Part shown: in pieces, positions 36,869 through 45,699 of the stretch
Layout of the letters: each line of letters opens with the position of its first letter
Numbering within the stretch: position 1 is the stretch's first letter
DNA from: Pseudomonas sp. B28(2017)
Lineage (GTDB): Bacteria > Pseudomonadota > Gammaproteobacteria > Pseudomonadales > Pseudomonadaceae
Direction: 5' to 3'
Length of the DNA stretch: 64,000 bases
Assembly (NCBI RefSeq): GCF_002113025.1
Contig: NZ_NEJH01000005.1
Location: forward strand, 62,001 to 126,000
Program-made: the position numbers and the translations under genes
The notes under the pieces: generated by a model
What the model saw: only the letters and a program-made list of their open reading frames with translations
The model's database searches: none
What the model was told of the DNA's origin: nothing

Positions 36869-37114
36869 ATGAATGAACTGGTGCAAGTAAACATGCACGA
36901 AGCCAAATCCAAGCTCTCCCAACTTGCTGAGCGAGCATGGCATGGCGACAAGGTTGTGATCACCAAGGCTGGCAAGCCATATCTGGATCTGCTGCCCCAT
37001 GTCGATACGCCTCGGGTGCGCAAGCCCGGGCGGTTGAAGGGGAAGATTCGGATGTCTGCGGATTTCGACAAAACACTCGATGATCTAATCGATGGATTTG
37101 AGGACCGTCTATGA
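36869..37114 (+). CDS. Phd/YefM-type antitoxin (orphan)
   Basis: 81 residues. The N-terminal half has the Phd/YefM pattern VNMHEAKSKLSQLAERAWHGDKVVITKAGKP, here VITKAGKPYLDLLP; it folds as the DNA-binding, autorepressing part. The C-terminal tail (DFDKTLDDLIDGFEDRL) is the acidic toxin-neutralising helix. In intact loci a PIN-domain VapC toxin follows with overlapping start and stop. Here an ATG overlaps the stop (ATGA at 37111), but the frame stops after six codons, so the toxin has been lost. Confidence 0.88.
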   Translation: MNELVQVNMHEAKSKLSQLAERAWHGDKVVITKAGKPYLDLLPHVDTPRVRKPGRLKGKIRMSADFDKTLDDLIDGFEDRL

Positions 37115-37131
37115 GGTGCTTGCTGAGTTGA
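37111..37131 (+). pseudogene. Stub of a VapC-like toxin gene
   Basis: An ATG overlapping the antitoxin stop encodes MRCLLS and then TGA. VapC toxins usually begin MRxLLD, so this looks like the first codons of a toxin gene deleted after codon six. A REP follows 27 bases later. Confidence 0.45.
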
Positions 37132-37157
37132 TGTTTCCCAAACTGATGCAGATCATT

Positions 37158-37180
37158 TGTGGGAGCGAGCCTGCTCGCGA
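37158..37180. repeat. Single REP at the deletion point of the toxin gene
   Basis: TGTGGGAGCGAGCCTGCTCG then CGA, 27 bases after the toxin stub; a GTGGCGAGGGG fragment of the other REP class lies at about 37220-37232. Confidence 0.75.
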
Positions 37181-37324
37181 TTCGCAAGAACAACGCAGTA
37201 ACCAGGCCAGCCCCAATCTTGTGGCGAGGGGGCCTACCCCCGTTGGGCTGCAGAGCAGCCCCAAAATCTGCAACCGCGGAGCATCAGACAAACCGAATTA
37301 TGCGGATTGAGGATCGCTCTCGAA

Positions 37325-37360
37325 AAAATTGGCTGCCTGAAAACACAGGCAGCCAATTTT
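37325..37360. terminator. Bidirectional terminator-like hairpin
   Basis: AAAATTGGCTGCCTG and its exact inverse with a 6-base loop, flanked by A- and T-runs. It is positioned to end transcripts of the BRO-N remnant (minus strand) or of the antitoxin (plus strand). Confidence 0.8.
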
Positions 37361-37490
37361 CTATGTGGGTGAACAATCAGTATCCACGCATCACCCGTGA
37401 TGCCTTCCGCCACCACGATTCACGCCTGTTGAATGGATCATCCGCCAGAACACACGGCATATCCCGCAACCGAATCCAGGGTTCATTCTG

Positions 37491-37886
37491 CTAGTGCTGC
37501 ATACCGAGCGACATTTGAGGCCAGTCCAGCACACTTAGCGTTGGCCGCTCCACCATTCGCGACGGCCGCGCATCACGCAGCGCAGACACCACCTGATGAG
37601 TCAGCCACTCCCGCAGCAATCGATTCTCAGGGCAGTAGTGATAAATCAACAACGCATACACACCTGACTCGCTCAACATCAAACGCTCTTTAGCGGCGCC
37701 GTAGAGATCAACGAGCATCATTCGCCTCTGGTCCGCATCGAGCTTGCGCGTCACACGCTCATCAAGGTGTTTACCCATCAGTCGACCGAGATCATGCGCG
37801 CAGAACCACGCCTAGTTCTCCAAAAGGAGGGCATGCAGCTGGATGTTGTGACGAGTAAACAGGGTGGGTTTGAGTGATTCAGGCAT
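37491..37886 (-). pseudogene. BRO-N domain gene broken by an amber codon
   Basis: A gene with an ideal AGGAGG site and ATG at 37886 reads MPESLKPTLFTRHNIQLHAL and on to residue 24, then TAG at 37812-37814 (in place of an expected CAG, Gln), and continues in the same frame for another 106 codons (GKHLDERVTRKLDADQRR, then LLSESGVYALLIYHYCPENR-like BRO-N sequence). The encoded protein would be a 131-residue BRO-N (phage antirepressor-like) DNA-binding protein. Reinitiation at 37778 could give a 95-residue C-terminal part. Its relation to the nearby defence genes is unknown. Confidence 0.75.
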
Positions 37887-38288
37887 GTCGGGCCTCCTGG
37901 AGCGGAAGCACGTGGCTGGATCTGTGGGCACGGCGAGTCACCTTTATCGTGAAGGTCGGATAGTCAGGCATTTCCTTTACCTCTGGCTGCTTTCTTAGGG
38001 CATTCGTTAAGGGTGTCGGGAGCTAAGAAACCCACCAGAGACGGGCCGGACATATTCCCCTTTCGGGTCTTGTATTCGCCCACTCCTGACATAACGGGAA
38101 TTTTTCGCAGACGTAGAGAAACCGCAGACGAAAAAAAGCCGCATGGCTGTCGGGTGCGGAGGACCGCTCTGGTTTAAGGCGTTTCTTAGGCGCCGAATAG
38201 ATAGATTAGGGGGGGAGGGGGGCAATGCCGTACGGTCAACCCTACGATAGTTGCTCAACAATTGTCAGCTGAAATTGACTATCAGCAC
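37887..38288. other. Region between the BRO-N remnant and the defence operon
   Basis: About 400 bases. It contains a minus-strand open frame (38007-38261) and several short repeats of AGAAACC/GGTTTC type. I see no convincing promoter, tRNA or integrase remnant. Confidence 0.4.
38007..38261 (-). CDS. Doubtful small open frame upstream of the BRO-N remnant
   Basis: 84 codons ending in SGRIQDPKGEYVRPVSGGFL. An internal ATG at 38141 would give 45 residues. There is no ribosome site at either start. I have an impression of similar small frames beside BRO-N genes in other pseudomonads, which would make this a conserved leader or regulatory segment rather than a protein gene; I cannot confirm it. 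Treat as a low-confidence gene. Confidence 0.25.
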   Translation of the reverse strand: MLSNYRRVDRTALPPSPPNLSIRRLRNALNQSGPPHPTAMRLFFVCGFSTSAKNSRYVRSGRIQDPKGEYVRPVSGGFLSSRHP

Positions 38289-39095
38289 TCAGGATGCTGA
38301 CTTACAGGTCACAAGCTCAGGCTCAACAGTGTTAATTAACACGTGTGCCGCAGTATTGAACGTATTTGAGACCACGAGTTTTAGTTCCTCGGGAGTTAGA
38401 TATCCCAGATCAGTGATCTGGTTTTTCACGCGAAGAAGTTTTGTGGCAGAACGCATGACATCCTCCATAGGACCTCGACCGATTTTAGCAGCCGTGTCGA
38501 GCCAACCTTCAGCTATAGCGATGGCAAGGGGAGGGTTCCCACCTATTGATGCACGCTCGAAAATCTGAACCATTGCATCCTCAGTCAATTGCTTTAACAA
38601 CTCCCAGCGATACGCGTGTCCCTCGCCTCTGTCCAACAAAGTACCTCGTACCCACAGTCGCTGAAACGCGTTGCGAACACCACCTGCAAACCGCGCCACA
38701 CGCTCGCGATTCTTGTCGGTGAAACGCCATGCGACGATGTCAGGTGCCAATACCGTTGTCATAAATGCCCAGACGTCATCACGTAATGCTTCGCCAGTCC
38801 TTAACTCCTCTAACTGGCCAAGGTAAATGGCTGCGTCTTGGTCAAATTGCGCTCTAGTAGCTTGGGTGTTGGTAATTGGAAAACCCGCGTTTTGAGCAAT
38901 CCTTCTTAGCTCAGCAGTTATATTGACGGCCACGCTGTCAGCTCTGGTCCCACCACTTGGGGCGCTGGTCTTCAAGGCTGCGTATTCACTTAAGCGATCG
39001 ATGCTTTCTCTGGCAGAAGGAGCTTCAGTCTTTATTTTCTCAAGGATTGTGGCGACACCGTGTGCTTTCAGCCGCGGTAGAAGTGGAACGCGCAT
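38289..39095 (-). CDS. Unknown protein, last gene of the Z1 defence operon
   Basis: 268 residues, largely helical, soluble, without signal peptide. Notable parts are RRIAQNAGFPITNTQATRAQ and a C-terminal helix SNTFNTAAHVLINTVEPELV. It may belong to the DUF6339 group, which I recall near Z1 genes, but this is uncertain. Its ATG overlaps the stop of the preceding gene (TAATG), so it is made with the other four proteins and is probably a structural or regulatory subunit of the system. Confidence 0.75.
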   Translation of the reverse strand: MRVPLLPRLKAHGVATILEKIKTEAPSARESIDRLSEYAALKTSAPSGGTRADSVAVNITAELRRIAQNAGFPITNTQATRAQFDQDAAIYLGQLEELRTGEALRDDVWAFMTTVLAPDIVAWRFTDKNRERVARFAGGVRNAFQRLWVRGTLLDRGEGHAYRWELLKQLTEDAMVQIFERASIGGNPPLAIAIAEGWLDTAAKIGRGPMEDVMRSATKLLRVKNQITDLGYLTPEELKLVVSNTFNTAAHVLINTVEPELVTCKSAS

Positions 39096-40000
39096 TATTC
39101 ACCCTCTCTAAAGTCGGCTGTTGCAAGAATCAAAGCCTTGAACTTCCCAGGCGCATAGCTTCGCATCTGTCGGATGTTCTCTAGATTTTGTCCGGGAAAT
39201 GACATCTCCATCCACGCTCTCGCTTGGTATCCGATTGAGCCTTCTTCATACCGATCAATATCCGATTCATTCTCTACGTCCAAGGCGGCATCGATAATCT
39301 GTGTCATGACATCTGCGACCATTGCCTGGAGCGTCAGCGCATCTCCTTCGACAAACCTTGTGCAAATGCTTTCGATACTGGAGTTGACGTATAGCCTTAC
39401 GTTACCGCTGAAGTCCGCATCCAATGTTGTGGGACTCCAATCTACAAGCCAAGGAGCATATTGCTCTGGCCTGCCCTTGAAACTTTCGGAAAAGTTGGCA
39501 AGCTCAACAGGGAACCTAGAGTCGCCACCATCTTCGATAAGAATATGTTTGTGGCACTGCCAGAGACGTGCGCCCCGCTGCTTCGGCGATAACGGCTCCC
39601 CAGAGTTAGCAGGGGCTTCAAGAACGATTCTGAGGCTAAGCTGTAATTGCCCTGAAAGGGTACGCCCTGGAATTGTTGCCTCAAGCGTAACCTCTGGTTT
39701 GTTGATATCTAATACTGCAGTCTTCAGGCGATCCACTCGACGGGGCAAGCCGCCAGAGCCGGTACCAGCCACGAGTACTATCGCCAGTTTCAGATCAGCA
39801 GCATTAATTCCCAAACGATCTGCTGCTTCAGTAAAGTCTATTTCGACATGAACATTGACTTGGATGTCTTGTTCATAATCCCAGTTCTCCAGAATATCGG
39901 AAGCCGGGGATAAGGGTTCACTAGGGGGGCCGATCATCCAACCGCTGAAATTGACAACTTCATTTGGTAGGGTCAGAAATGGGAGGGCTATACGGCTCAT
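39095..40000 (-). CDS. Unknown protein, fourth gene of the Z1 defence operon
   Basis: 301 residues. The first two thirds are predicted beta-rich (for example IQVNVHVEIDF, LKLAIVLVAGTG, LQLSLRIVLEAP); the last third is helical (ALTLQAMVADVMTQIIDAAL). No catalytic motif, no signal peptide. I do not recognise the family. Its start overlaps the GHKL gene by ATGA and its stop overlaps the next start, so it is an obligate partner in expression and likely an adaptor or DNA-binding component. Confidence 0.77.
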   Translation of the reverse strand: MSRIALPFLTLPNEVVNFSGWMIGPPSEPLSPASDILENWDYEQDIQVNVHVEIDFTEAADRLGINAADLKLAIVLVAGTGSGGLPRRVDRLKTAVLDINKPEVTLEATIPGRTLSGQLQLSLRIVLEAPANSGEPLSPKQRGARLWQCHKHILIEDGGDSRFPVELANFSESFKGRPEQYAPWLVDWSPTTLDADFSGNVRLYVNSSIESICTRFVEGDALTLQAMVADVMTQIIDAALDVENESDIDRYEEGSIGYQARAWMEMSFPGQNLENIRQMRSYAPGKFKALILATADFREGE

Positions 40001-41850
40001 TCTCTAGCCTCGTTCAGAAAGCGAAGTCGCACTCCTACAGCGGCTTCAAGTGGACTTACAACCGAAATACTGATTGTGCCACTTTCAGTACCTACCTTGA
40101 TTGTTGGCCCAAGAGTGATTTCGTTAATGGCACCGAACGACATCCCAATTACCCGGGTTTCAAAGCCAGCTGGTAGGTCTTCACCATCAGCTACGGCACC
40201 GTCGGCAACAAGATGAGATTCAGCTGAGACTTCAAGTGCTGCGTTCATCCCATCGTTTTGCAGGTCCGCTTCAAAAATTGCGCAACGTCCATTTTTAGCG
40301 TCAATTTCGAGACGAATAAAGCGGGCTGGCGATATGAAAAGTTCCTGCTTTACAGATGTTGGTCGTACGCCTTGCCTAGGTTTTCCCGGACCTTTTCCGG
40401 AAACTGAATCTAGCAGACGTCCTAGGCGGCTGGCAGTACCAGCAAGCGAAGGACCGCGCTCCTTACTTTCACTTGCCACTGACAAAACCGGTGCCGCGAA
40501 GTTACTGGCGGCCTGCTCGATTCGCTTGAGAGCGCCACGCACAAATGTTTTCGCGTTACGGTTCGGAAGATTGTCAGGAATCCAATCATCATGCGCAGGA
40601 GGTTCGGACATGGCAAACGCGGATTCCACTTCATCTTCATCGGAACATACAAATACTCCGGCCCACTCAAAGCGCGAATCGGCAAAAGGTGTACCCTCAA
40701 TATACTTCACGACCAGCTCAACAGGTCGCATCAAGGCGATATGGCTGGCCTGTTGAGGTATCCCTGAGTCCTCATCCAGAGCGGATCCCAAACGATCGGC
40801 GCAAAGCCCTTTCTTGATAATTAGCTTGCCAAGATCCTTTTTAGGACGTTCACTTCTGATAATTTGCACATCATCAGAATCATCTCTGTAGGTCTTCATA
40901 GCCGATGCGAACAAATCAAACGGAGGGAAGTCGTCCGGAACCGGCAATGCCACTTCGTGCCCCTCAATTTCCACCCGAATGGTTAACCTCTTGTCTTCAG
41001 GTGTTGATTTGGTGAGTCTTGGCCAGAAGTTCCAGAGAATAGTTTCCTGGACATGGTGGTCGATTAACCTAGTCCCTTCTCTATCTTCGATGTAAGGATC
41101 AAGGATCAGGATTGAAGTCCCTGTATTGTTTACATCTCGATCAGGCATCCCAAGCGACGCTGCCAATTCTTCTGCAAGGATTCCAGTCAGGGGATCGATG
41201 CCATCATCTCCATCACTGATGCCCCACCAGTGTCTCCCTGTGAATCTCTTGCGCTTGTTATCGACCGTATTGGCATCGAACGCTGAACCCAAGTGACACC
41301 CCATGAACCTACGCACAGGATTACCTTCGCAAGTCGTCTGGCTATCCACGAGAATCGTCGAACATGCACTCATCGCATATAGAGATGTCTTCCCGTAACC
41401 GTAGGTCCCTCCACCGTGATAGGTGTCGCGAGCAACACCGACGTTTCGCAAAAAGTTCACGAAGTCAAGCGCTTCACCTCCATCTGATGCGACATCCCCC
41501 GACGTCGGCCCACACAGGCCGGTGGAGCGGAAATCGCAGATTTCCAGCACTTTAAGCCCCACTTTTCCGATTGAGGTTTCTATCTCATTCCGAGTGTGAT
41601 CACCCAAGGGAAGGTCTGCCAATGCAAAATCCCTCAAAGCAGCGCACTGCTGGGATGTCAGTGTACGCAATCGAATCAACAGAGATGGGCCGACTCCTGG
41701 CAAAGCAGCATCAATGCTGTTCTGAATGGACTCTCGGAGCATTGTTTGCAGAAGGTCCTGAGCAGGACAGCCCAGCAGTCGCCTGAAACCGTCCGCTGCA
41801 ATATTTCCTGTCTTGGCGAAAGGCTCGCTAAAAAGTTCCAGTCGCGTCAT
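39997..41850 (-). CDS. GHKL-type ATPase (MORC/MutL-like) of the Z1 defence operon
   Basis: 617 residues. N-box: E40 and N44 in LRESIQNSIDA; the ADP-binding Asp is D106 in ICDFRSTGL; the lid/glycine loop is GGGTYGYGKTS (146-156). This is the Hsp90/MutL/MORC-type ATP-binding fold (about 25-250), followed by a transducer-like domain and a long C-terminal region containing a basic linker (about 465-500, SGKGPGKPRQGVRP). Bacterial MORC-like ATPases are known mainly from restriction-like operons with Z1 and nuclease genes. ATP-driven clamp closure on DNA is the inferred role. Overlaps both neighbours by ATGA. Confidence 0.85.
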   Translation of the reverse strand: MTRLELFSEPFAKTGNIAADGFRRLLGCPAQDLLQTMLRESIQNSIDAALPGVGPSLLIRLRTLTSQQCAALRDFALADLPLGDHTRNEIETSIGKVGLKVLEICDFRSTGLCGPTSGDVASDGGEALDFVNFLRNVGVARDTYHGGGTYGYGKTSLYAMSACSTILVDSQTTCEGNPVRRFMGCHLGSAFDANTVDNKRKRFTGRHWWGISDGDDGIDPLTGILAEELAASLGMPDRDVNNTGTSILILDPYIEDREGTRLIDHHVQETILWNFWPRLTKSTPEDKRLTIRVEIEGHEVALPVPDDFPPFDLFASAMKTYRDDSDDVQIIRSERPKKDLGKLIIKKGLCADRLGSALDEDSGIPQQASHIALMRPVELVVKYIEGTPFADSRFEWAGVFVCSDEDEVESAFAMSEPPAHDDWIPDNLPNRNAKTFVRGALKRIEQAASNFAAPVLSVASESKERGPSLAGTASRLGRLLDSVSGKGPGKPRQGVRPTSVKQELFISPARFIRLEIDAKNGRCAIFEADLQNDGMNAALEVSAESHLVADGAVADGEDLPAGFETRVIGMSFGAINEITLGPTIKVGTESGTISISVVSPLEAAVGVRLRFLNEARE

Positions 41851-42845
41851 CCAGCAATCCTTTCAAAGGCAATTTCTAAATCATTGGTCGATAGCTCAAA
41901 GGACTTCGCATGGCTCAGATCGATCTGATACTCCAGAGACGAGATGCCGGCAGGCAAATGCTCTCCAGCGAAACTGGAGTCAATTATTCGCGGGAACCCA
42001 TCGGAAACCCTGTAGACCTTCAGTCCTTCAAGATCAAAAGAGAGGCGATTCCAGTCTTCACCATGCGGATCCGAGCATCCTAGGGCCTTCAACCCCTTTT
42101 CTAGCGTTTCTCTATCAGCCCCCGATTTAAGCAATCTATCAAAGACTAAGCCTACCGAAAGTTGGCCATTTTCGACGCGTTCTAGACAAATATGAGCAAG
42201 GTAAAGTGTTCCCCCTGCTGGCGGAGCTAACTGGTCGATGCCATGAATAGATACTCGAGTTGTATCGGATCTACCAGAAGTCTTCACCTCGAGTGCATGG
42301 ACACCTCGCCGAAAATCATGGCGGAATTCAAAAGGTCCAGTCCAGGTTTCCGTCGCAACATGATTGTGAGTGACTAGGCGCCGCATTACCTCAAGTTCGC
42401 CAATCAATCCTTGAACTTTGTTCTCCGGGATATCTTCTCGCGCCTTCTCCTTTAAGAGCTCCCGAAAGTCATCGATAGATGCAGTGACGGCTTTGAGCGG
42501 TGAAAATCCCTCTTTGATCCGTCGAAGGATTTCGTCCGCAAGCTCAGCAAACACTACATCTAGAGTTCGGTCCAAGCACATGATGTCGATAAACAGCGTA
42601 TTCGTATTCGACACCTTGTAGCTCGACGTTGTAACGAGGAGCTTTGAAGTTGACGTCAGTCCACGTGCCGCAACCCGCCCACCAACAGGCACCAAAAGGC
42701 GAGGCTCCCCCTGAGCTCCAATGGCATAACGCGCCGTGCCGAAGCCGGTCGCGATACCGGAATCAATACTGGGGACCTCAATCACACCATCACCTGAGCC
42801 TGTCGCTTTCAGACGCTTCCACCGCTCGATCGCCCTCTTAGTCAT
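41847..42845 (-). CDS. PD-(D/E)XK nuclease (DUF4420-like) of the Z1 defence operon
   Basis: 332 residues from the ATG at 42845, which overlaps the Z1 stop by 8 bases; the longer open frame (to 42974) is shadowed by the Z1 gene. A PD-(D/E)XK core is visible: GLIGELEVMRRL supplies the first acidic helix, then FRHDFRRGVHALEVKTSG gives D...ExK. This matches the PD-(D/E)XK proteins regularly encoded beside Z1 ATPases. It is expected to be the DNA-cutting subunit. ATGA overlap with the GHKL gene. Confidence 0.85.
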   Translation of the reverse strand: MTKRAIERWKRLKATGSGDGVIEVPSIDSGIATGFGTARYAIGAQGEPRLLVPVGGRVAARGLTSTSKLLVTTSSYKVSNTNTLFIDIMCLDRTLDVVFAELADEILRRIKEGFSPLKAVTASIDDFRELLKEKAREDIPENKVQGLIGELEVMRRLVTHNHVATETWTGPFEFRHDFRRGVHALEVKTSGRSDTTRVSIHGIDQLAPPAGGTLYLAHICLERVENGQLSVGLVFDRLLKSGADRETLEKGLKALGCSDPHGEDWNRLSFDLEGLKVYRVSDGFPRIIDSSFAGEHLPAGISSLEYQIDLSHAKSFELSTNDLEIAFERIAG

Positions 42846-45477
42846 TAATCGCCCCATCCAGTGCTTCAGCAAGCAGTTCTTCTTCTGACGCAATTTGCTC
42901 GGGTACAGGGGCGTCCAGCTCCACTGAGAAATAACCGCCCGCTTGGTCGGGTGCTCCCGGAAAAACGATACCAATACCTATTAGGTCACCAACGGCGTCC
43001 AGATCCTTGCGAGATGTCGACTGTGCCTTTGATTTACCATCGATCACATACAGTAATAAGAGGGGAGTTTGTGGACGTCCATTTTTGATATCTGCCCAGC
43101 TGCCGTTGTTTTTGACTATTTCAGGGTCTATGACATCAATTAATATGTCACTTTTTGACATCAACGCTTTGATGTCGGCATATCCTCTTTCGTTGTCTTT
43201 CAACTGAGAGCGACAAGCGGCATTCACTTCGCCAAGCACCCCTAGCGGTTTTTCAGCCGATTTTTCTCCGGTCGGAGTGATGATGCCAACATTCCACTCT
43301 TGCAAACTATCTGCTGCCTGATCGATGTAGCCGAGAAGAAGGTCCTTCTTCAGGTCCATGTGGTGCTCACAGATGTCATAAGCCACCAGAAACTTACGTA
43401 TCTCTTGGAGTTTCACATTTCGTGCAAGATGGCGCTTACCACCGCCTTGGGTTTGGAATGGGTATTTTGCATTTACATCGTCAACGAACTGAACCGCAGT
43501 TTCCCAATTACCCGTTACTTTGGTAAAACTCTGGTGATCAAATCGAATGGTTTGTACATGCCGGCCCTCGAAGCTGATATTGCTGCGATAGGCATGTCGC
43601 ATCTTGGATGCAGCAGTAATTGCCATACCTGGAATGGCACGAACCCGAACGGCGAACTCCTTGGGAGTGACGTCATGCTTTCGGTAGTTGCTGATGTCTT
43701 CGCGGATCTCTTCTTCAATACGCGCCAATGCTCGGAAGTTGGACGCGAGCTCAGCAGTCGTCCAGAGGCGAGGAAGATCTTCGTATCCCTTTCTATAGCC
43801 GAACCAACGGCCCATCTGAAGCAGAGTGTCATACTGCATGGACGTGCGCAGAAAGAATGAAACGGATAGGCCTTCAAGTGTCAGTCCACGGGCCAGCACT
43901 GTCCCCCCCACCACGATGTAAGTTTTGGGTTCTTTGGTGTAATCCAACCGTTCAAAACTTTCACCGTTCTCGATAGCGAATTCCAGAGCATCCAAAGTGC
44001 TCTTGATATGAGGGCGCAGGTCGGCCAGTGAGTGAATGCCGTCGTACTCCAACGGAACCTGAATAGTCTCCTCCTCCAAAACCTGCTTCATCTTGTTTTG
44101 AAGTTCACCAGAATCACCGGTCAATTCAGCTAGGTTGTCTTCGATCCATTGCTCGATGAGCTTTGCCATCCGCTTGTGCTGAATGATGAAAGGAGAGGTA
44201 TGAACCAGCATGGTCATGTGCTGGTCTTGTTGGTCGCGTGCCCTTCGGATTGCACAACTGAGCAGAAACCAGAGTACCGCATGCACTAGTTCTTCGGTCA
44301 TCTGCGGGTGGAACGAATCCTTTTCGCTGGGGCGGACTGGTCGCAACAAATTGAGCTTTTCATCCAGCACATGGCGAATCATATTTCTGCCAGCTTCTTC
44401 GGGAGACTCCGGACCGTCAGGATTAGCAGGGGCGTATCCAAAGACCTCACGCGCACCAAAGTAACCATCAGTGCGAGGCAAAGTAGTAATGAAGTCTTCC
44501 GGATAAAGGTCGTCCAGGTCATTCTGATTCAGCGGGTACGGATCGATGAAAACGTTGGCAAATGGTGTAGCTGTGTAGCCCACATAAGATACCGCGGGAA
44601 GCGCTTTTAGGATCTTGCGGATTTCGGCATTGATCCTCGTCATGTCGTAGTCGTTGTTCGACGAGTTAACTGATGCCTGATCGCACTCATCGTCAATCAG
44701 AAGCACTTTGAGTTGTCGAAGGATTGCCAAGGGTGTTTTTGGTTTGCCCTTGTCATCAACAATCGTCTTGCGGAAGGTCTCGAGCCGCGAAGTGATTTTT
44801 TTCATCACGACCAGCTGCGCGCGCCCGGGAACGGGCATCGTGAACGAGCCGTTTGCAGGATAGGTGTAGTCGCCGTCATCCTGCTCGGTGGTGTACAACT
44901 GCCAGAAATGGCGGTGGCGATTTACTATGTCGTGCTCGATACGTCGCTGAGTCTGTGCCCGCAACTTATTGGTCACACCGCCCAGCAGTACGATCAGGTT
45001 ATATCCGGCATCCACAGCTTTAGCGATCACTGCGGTCATGTTTGCTGTCTTGCCGGACTGAACATAACCGACAACAAGACCACGATGGCGAAAACCTTCA
45101 TTATTTGGATTTGCAAGCAGCGAGACAACTTCTGACGAGCTCTCATCGATAGATGCAATGGTGTCTTCATCCCAGCCCTTGCTGTTCGTGAGGTATCCCT
45201 TCAGGGCTGGCCAATGAACATCCTTCAAACCAGACCCTTTGTACCAAGGGTCTCTTTTCTTGATTAGCGAGCTGCGACGTAAAATCTCGACATCCTCCAG
45301 AGACGCGACTACTTGCTCAAGCGCTACTGCAAGATTCTGGTCCATCTCAGAGGTAAACGAGAAGCCAATGCTGGTGAGATCCTTCTTCAAGGCCTCTGCA
45401 GCTTGCTCTGGAGAATCATGCGTAGGAAGTTTCTCGCGGATCTGACGAGCGAAGGTTTCAACCTGGGGGTTTGTCAT
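42838..45477 (-). CDS. Z1-domain P-loop ATPase of the defence operon
   Basis: 879 residues. Walker A VGYVQSGKTANM (about 132-143), Walker B DDECDQAS (about 260), a TATPF motif (VGYTATPFANVF), and C-terminal GGTVLARGLTLEGLSV and LLQMGRWFGYR, the last being a superfamily-2-like arginine-finger motif. The Z1 domain occupies the C-terminal half. It is a helicase-like nucleic-acid motor. First gene of the five-gene overlapping operon; AAGGA precedes its ATG. Codon use is less GC-rich than in the core genes, as expected for acquired DNA. Confidence 0.9.
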   Translation of the reverse strand: MTNPQVETFARQIREKLPTHDSPEQAAEALKKDLTSIGFSFTSEMDQNLAVALEQVVASLEDVEILRRSSLIKKRDPWYKGSGLKDVHWPALKGYLTNSKGWDEDTIASIDESSSEVVSLLANPNNEGFRHRGLVVGYVQSGKTANMTAVIAKAVDAGYNLIVLLGGVTNKLRAQTQRRIEHDIVNRHRHFWQLYTTEQDDGDYTYPANGSFTMPVPGRAQLVVMKKITSRLETFRKTIVDDKGKPKTPLAILRQLKVLLIDDECDQASVNSSNNDYDMTRINAEIRKILKALPAVSYVGYTATPFANVFIDPYPLNQNDLDDLYPEDFITTLPRTDGYFGAREVFGYAPANPDGPESPEEAGRNMIRHVLDEKLNLLRPVRPSEKDSFHPQMTEELVHAVLWFLLSCAIRRARDQQDQHMTMLVHTSPFIIQHKRMAKLIEQWIEDNLAELTGDSGELQNKMKQVLEEETIQVPLEYDGIHSLADLRPHIKSTLDALEFAIENGESFERLDYTKEPKTYIVVGGTVLARGLTLEGLSVSFFLRTSMQYDTLLQMGRWFGYRKGYEDLPRLWTTAELASNFRALARIEEEIREDISNYRKHDVTPKEFAVRVRAIPGMAITAASKMRHAYRSNISFEGRHVQTIRFDHQSFTKVTGNWETAVQFVDDVNAKYPFQTQGGGKRHLARNVKLQEIRKFLVAYDICEHHMDLKKDLLLGYIDQAADSLQEWNVGIITPTGEKSAEKPLGVLGEVNAACRSQLKDNERGYADIKALMSKSDILIDVIDPEIVKNNGSWADIKNGRPQTPLLLLYVIDGKSKAQSTSRKDLDAVGDLIGIGIVFPGAPDQAGGYFSVELDAPVPEQIASEEELLAEALDGAIND

Positions 45478-45699
45478 CGAAGCAATCCTTACTTGCTATC
45501 CCTAGTATCGGCGCAGCTGGTTCGCTGAATATGGCCTTCCATCCAACTTCCCGACCGTCTGCAATGTGTAACATCACTTTGCCATTTTCTGCTCTGTTGG
45601 CCCAGCCTATTTTGCGCAGGGCAGCAGATTGGATTACTTCAGGCAATGACGAGCATACAAGCGGCGGCAGGCGGCTAAGCATCGACTATTCATAGGTCA
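45478..45699. other. Gap between vsr and the Z1 gene
   Basis: 222 bases with open frames of 74 codons on both strands (45458-45682 minus, 45471-45695 plus). Neither has a convincing ribosome site or family match. The promoter of the Z1 operon may lie here. Confidence 0.4.

Noticed and set aside
37491..38288. A prophage at the BRO-N remnant
   Set aside because: No integrase, structural phage gene or att-like repeat is present; only a single antirepressor-like remnant.
45471..45695. A possible controller gene between vsr and the Z1 gene
   Set aside because: 74-codon frames exist on both strands, but neither shows a helix-turn-helix or a ribosome site; kept only as an unassigned gap.
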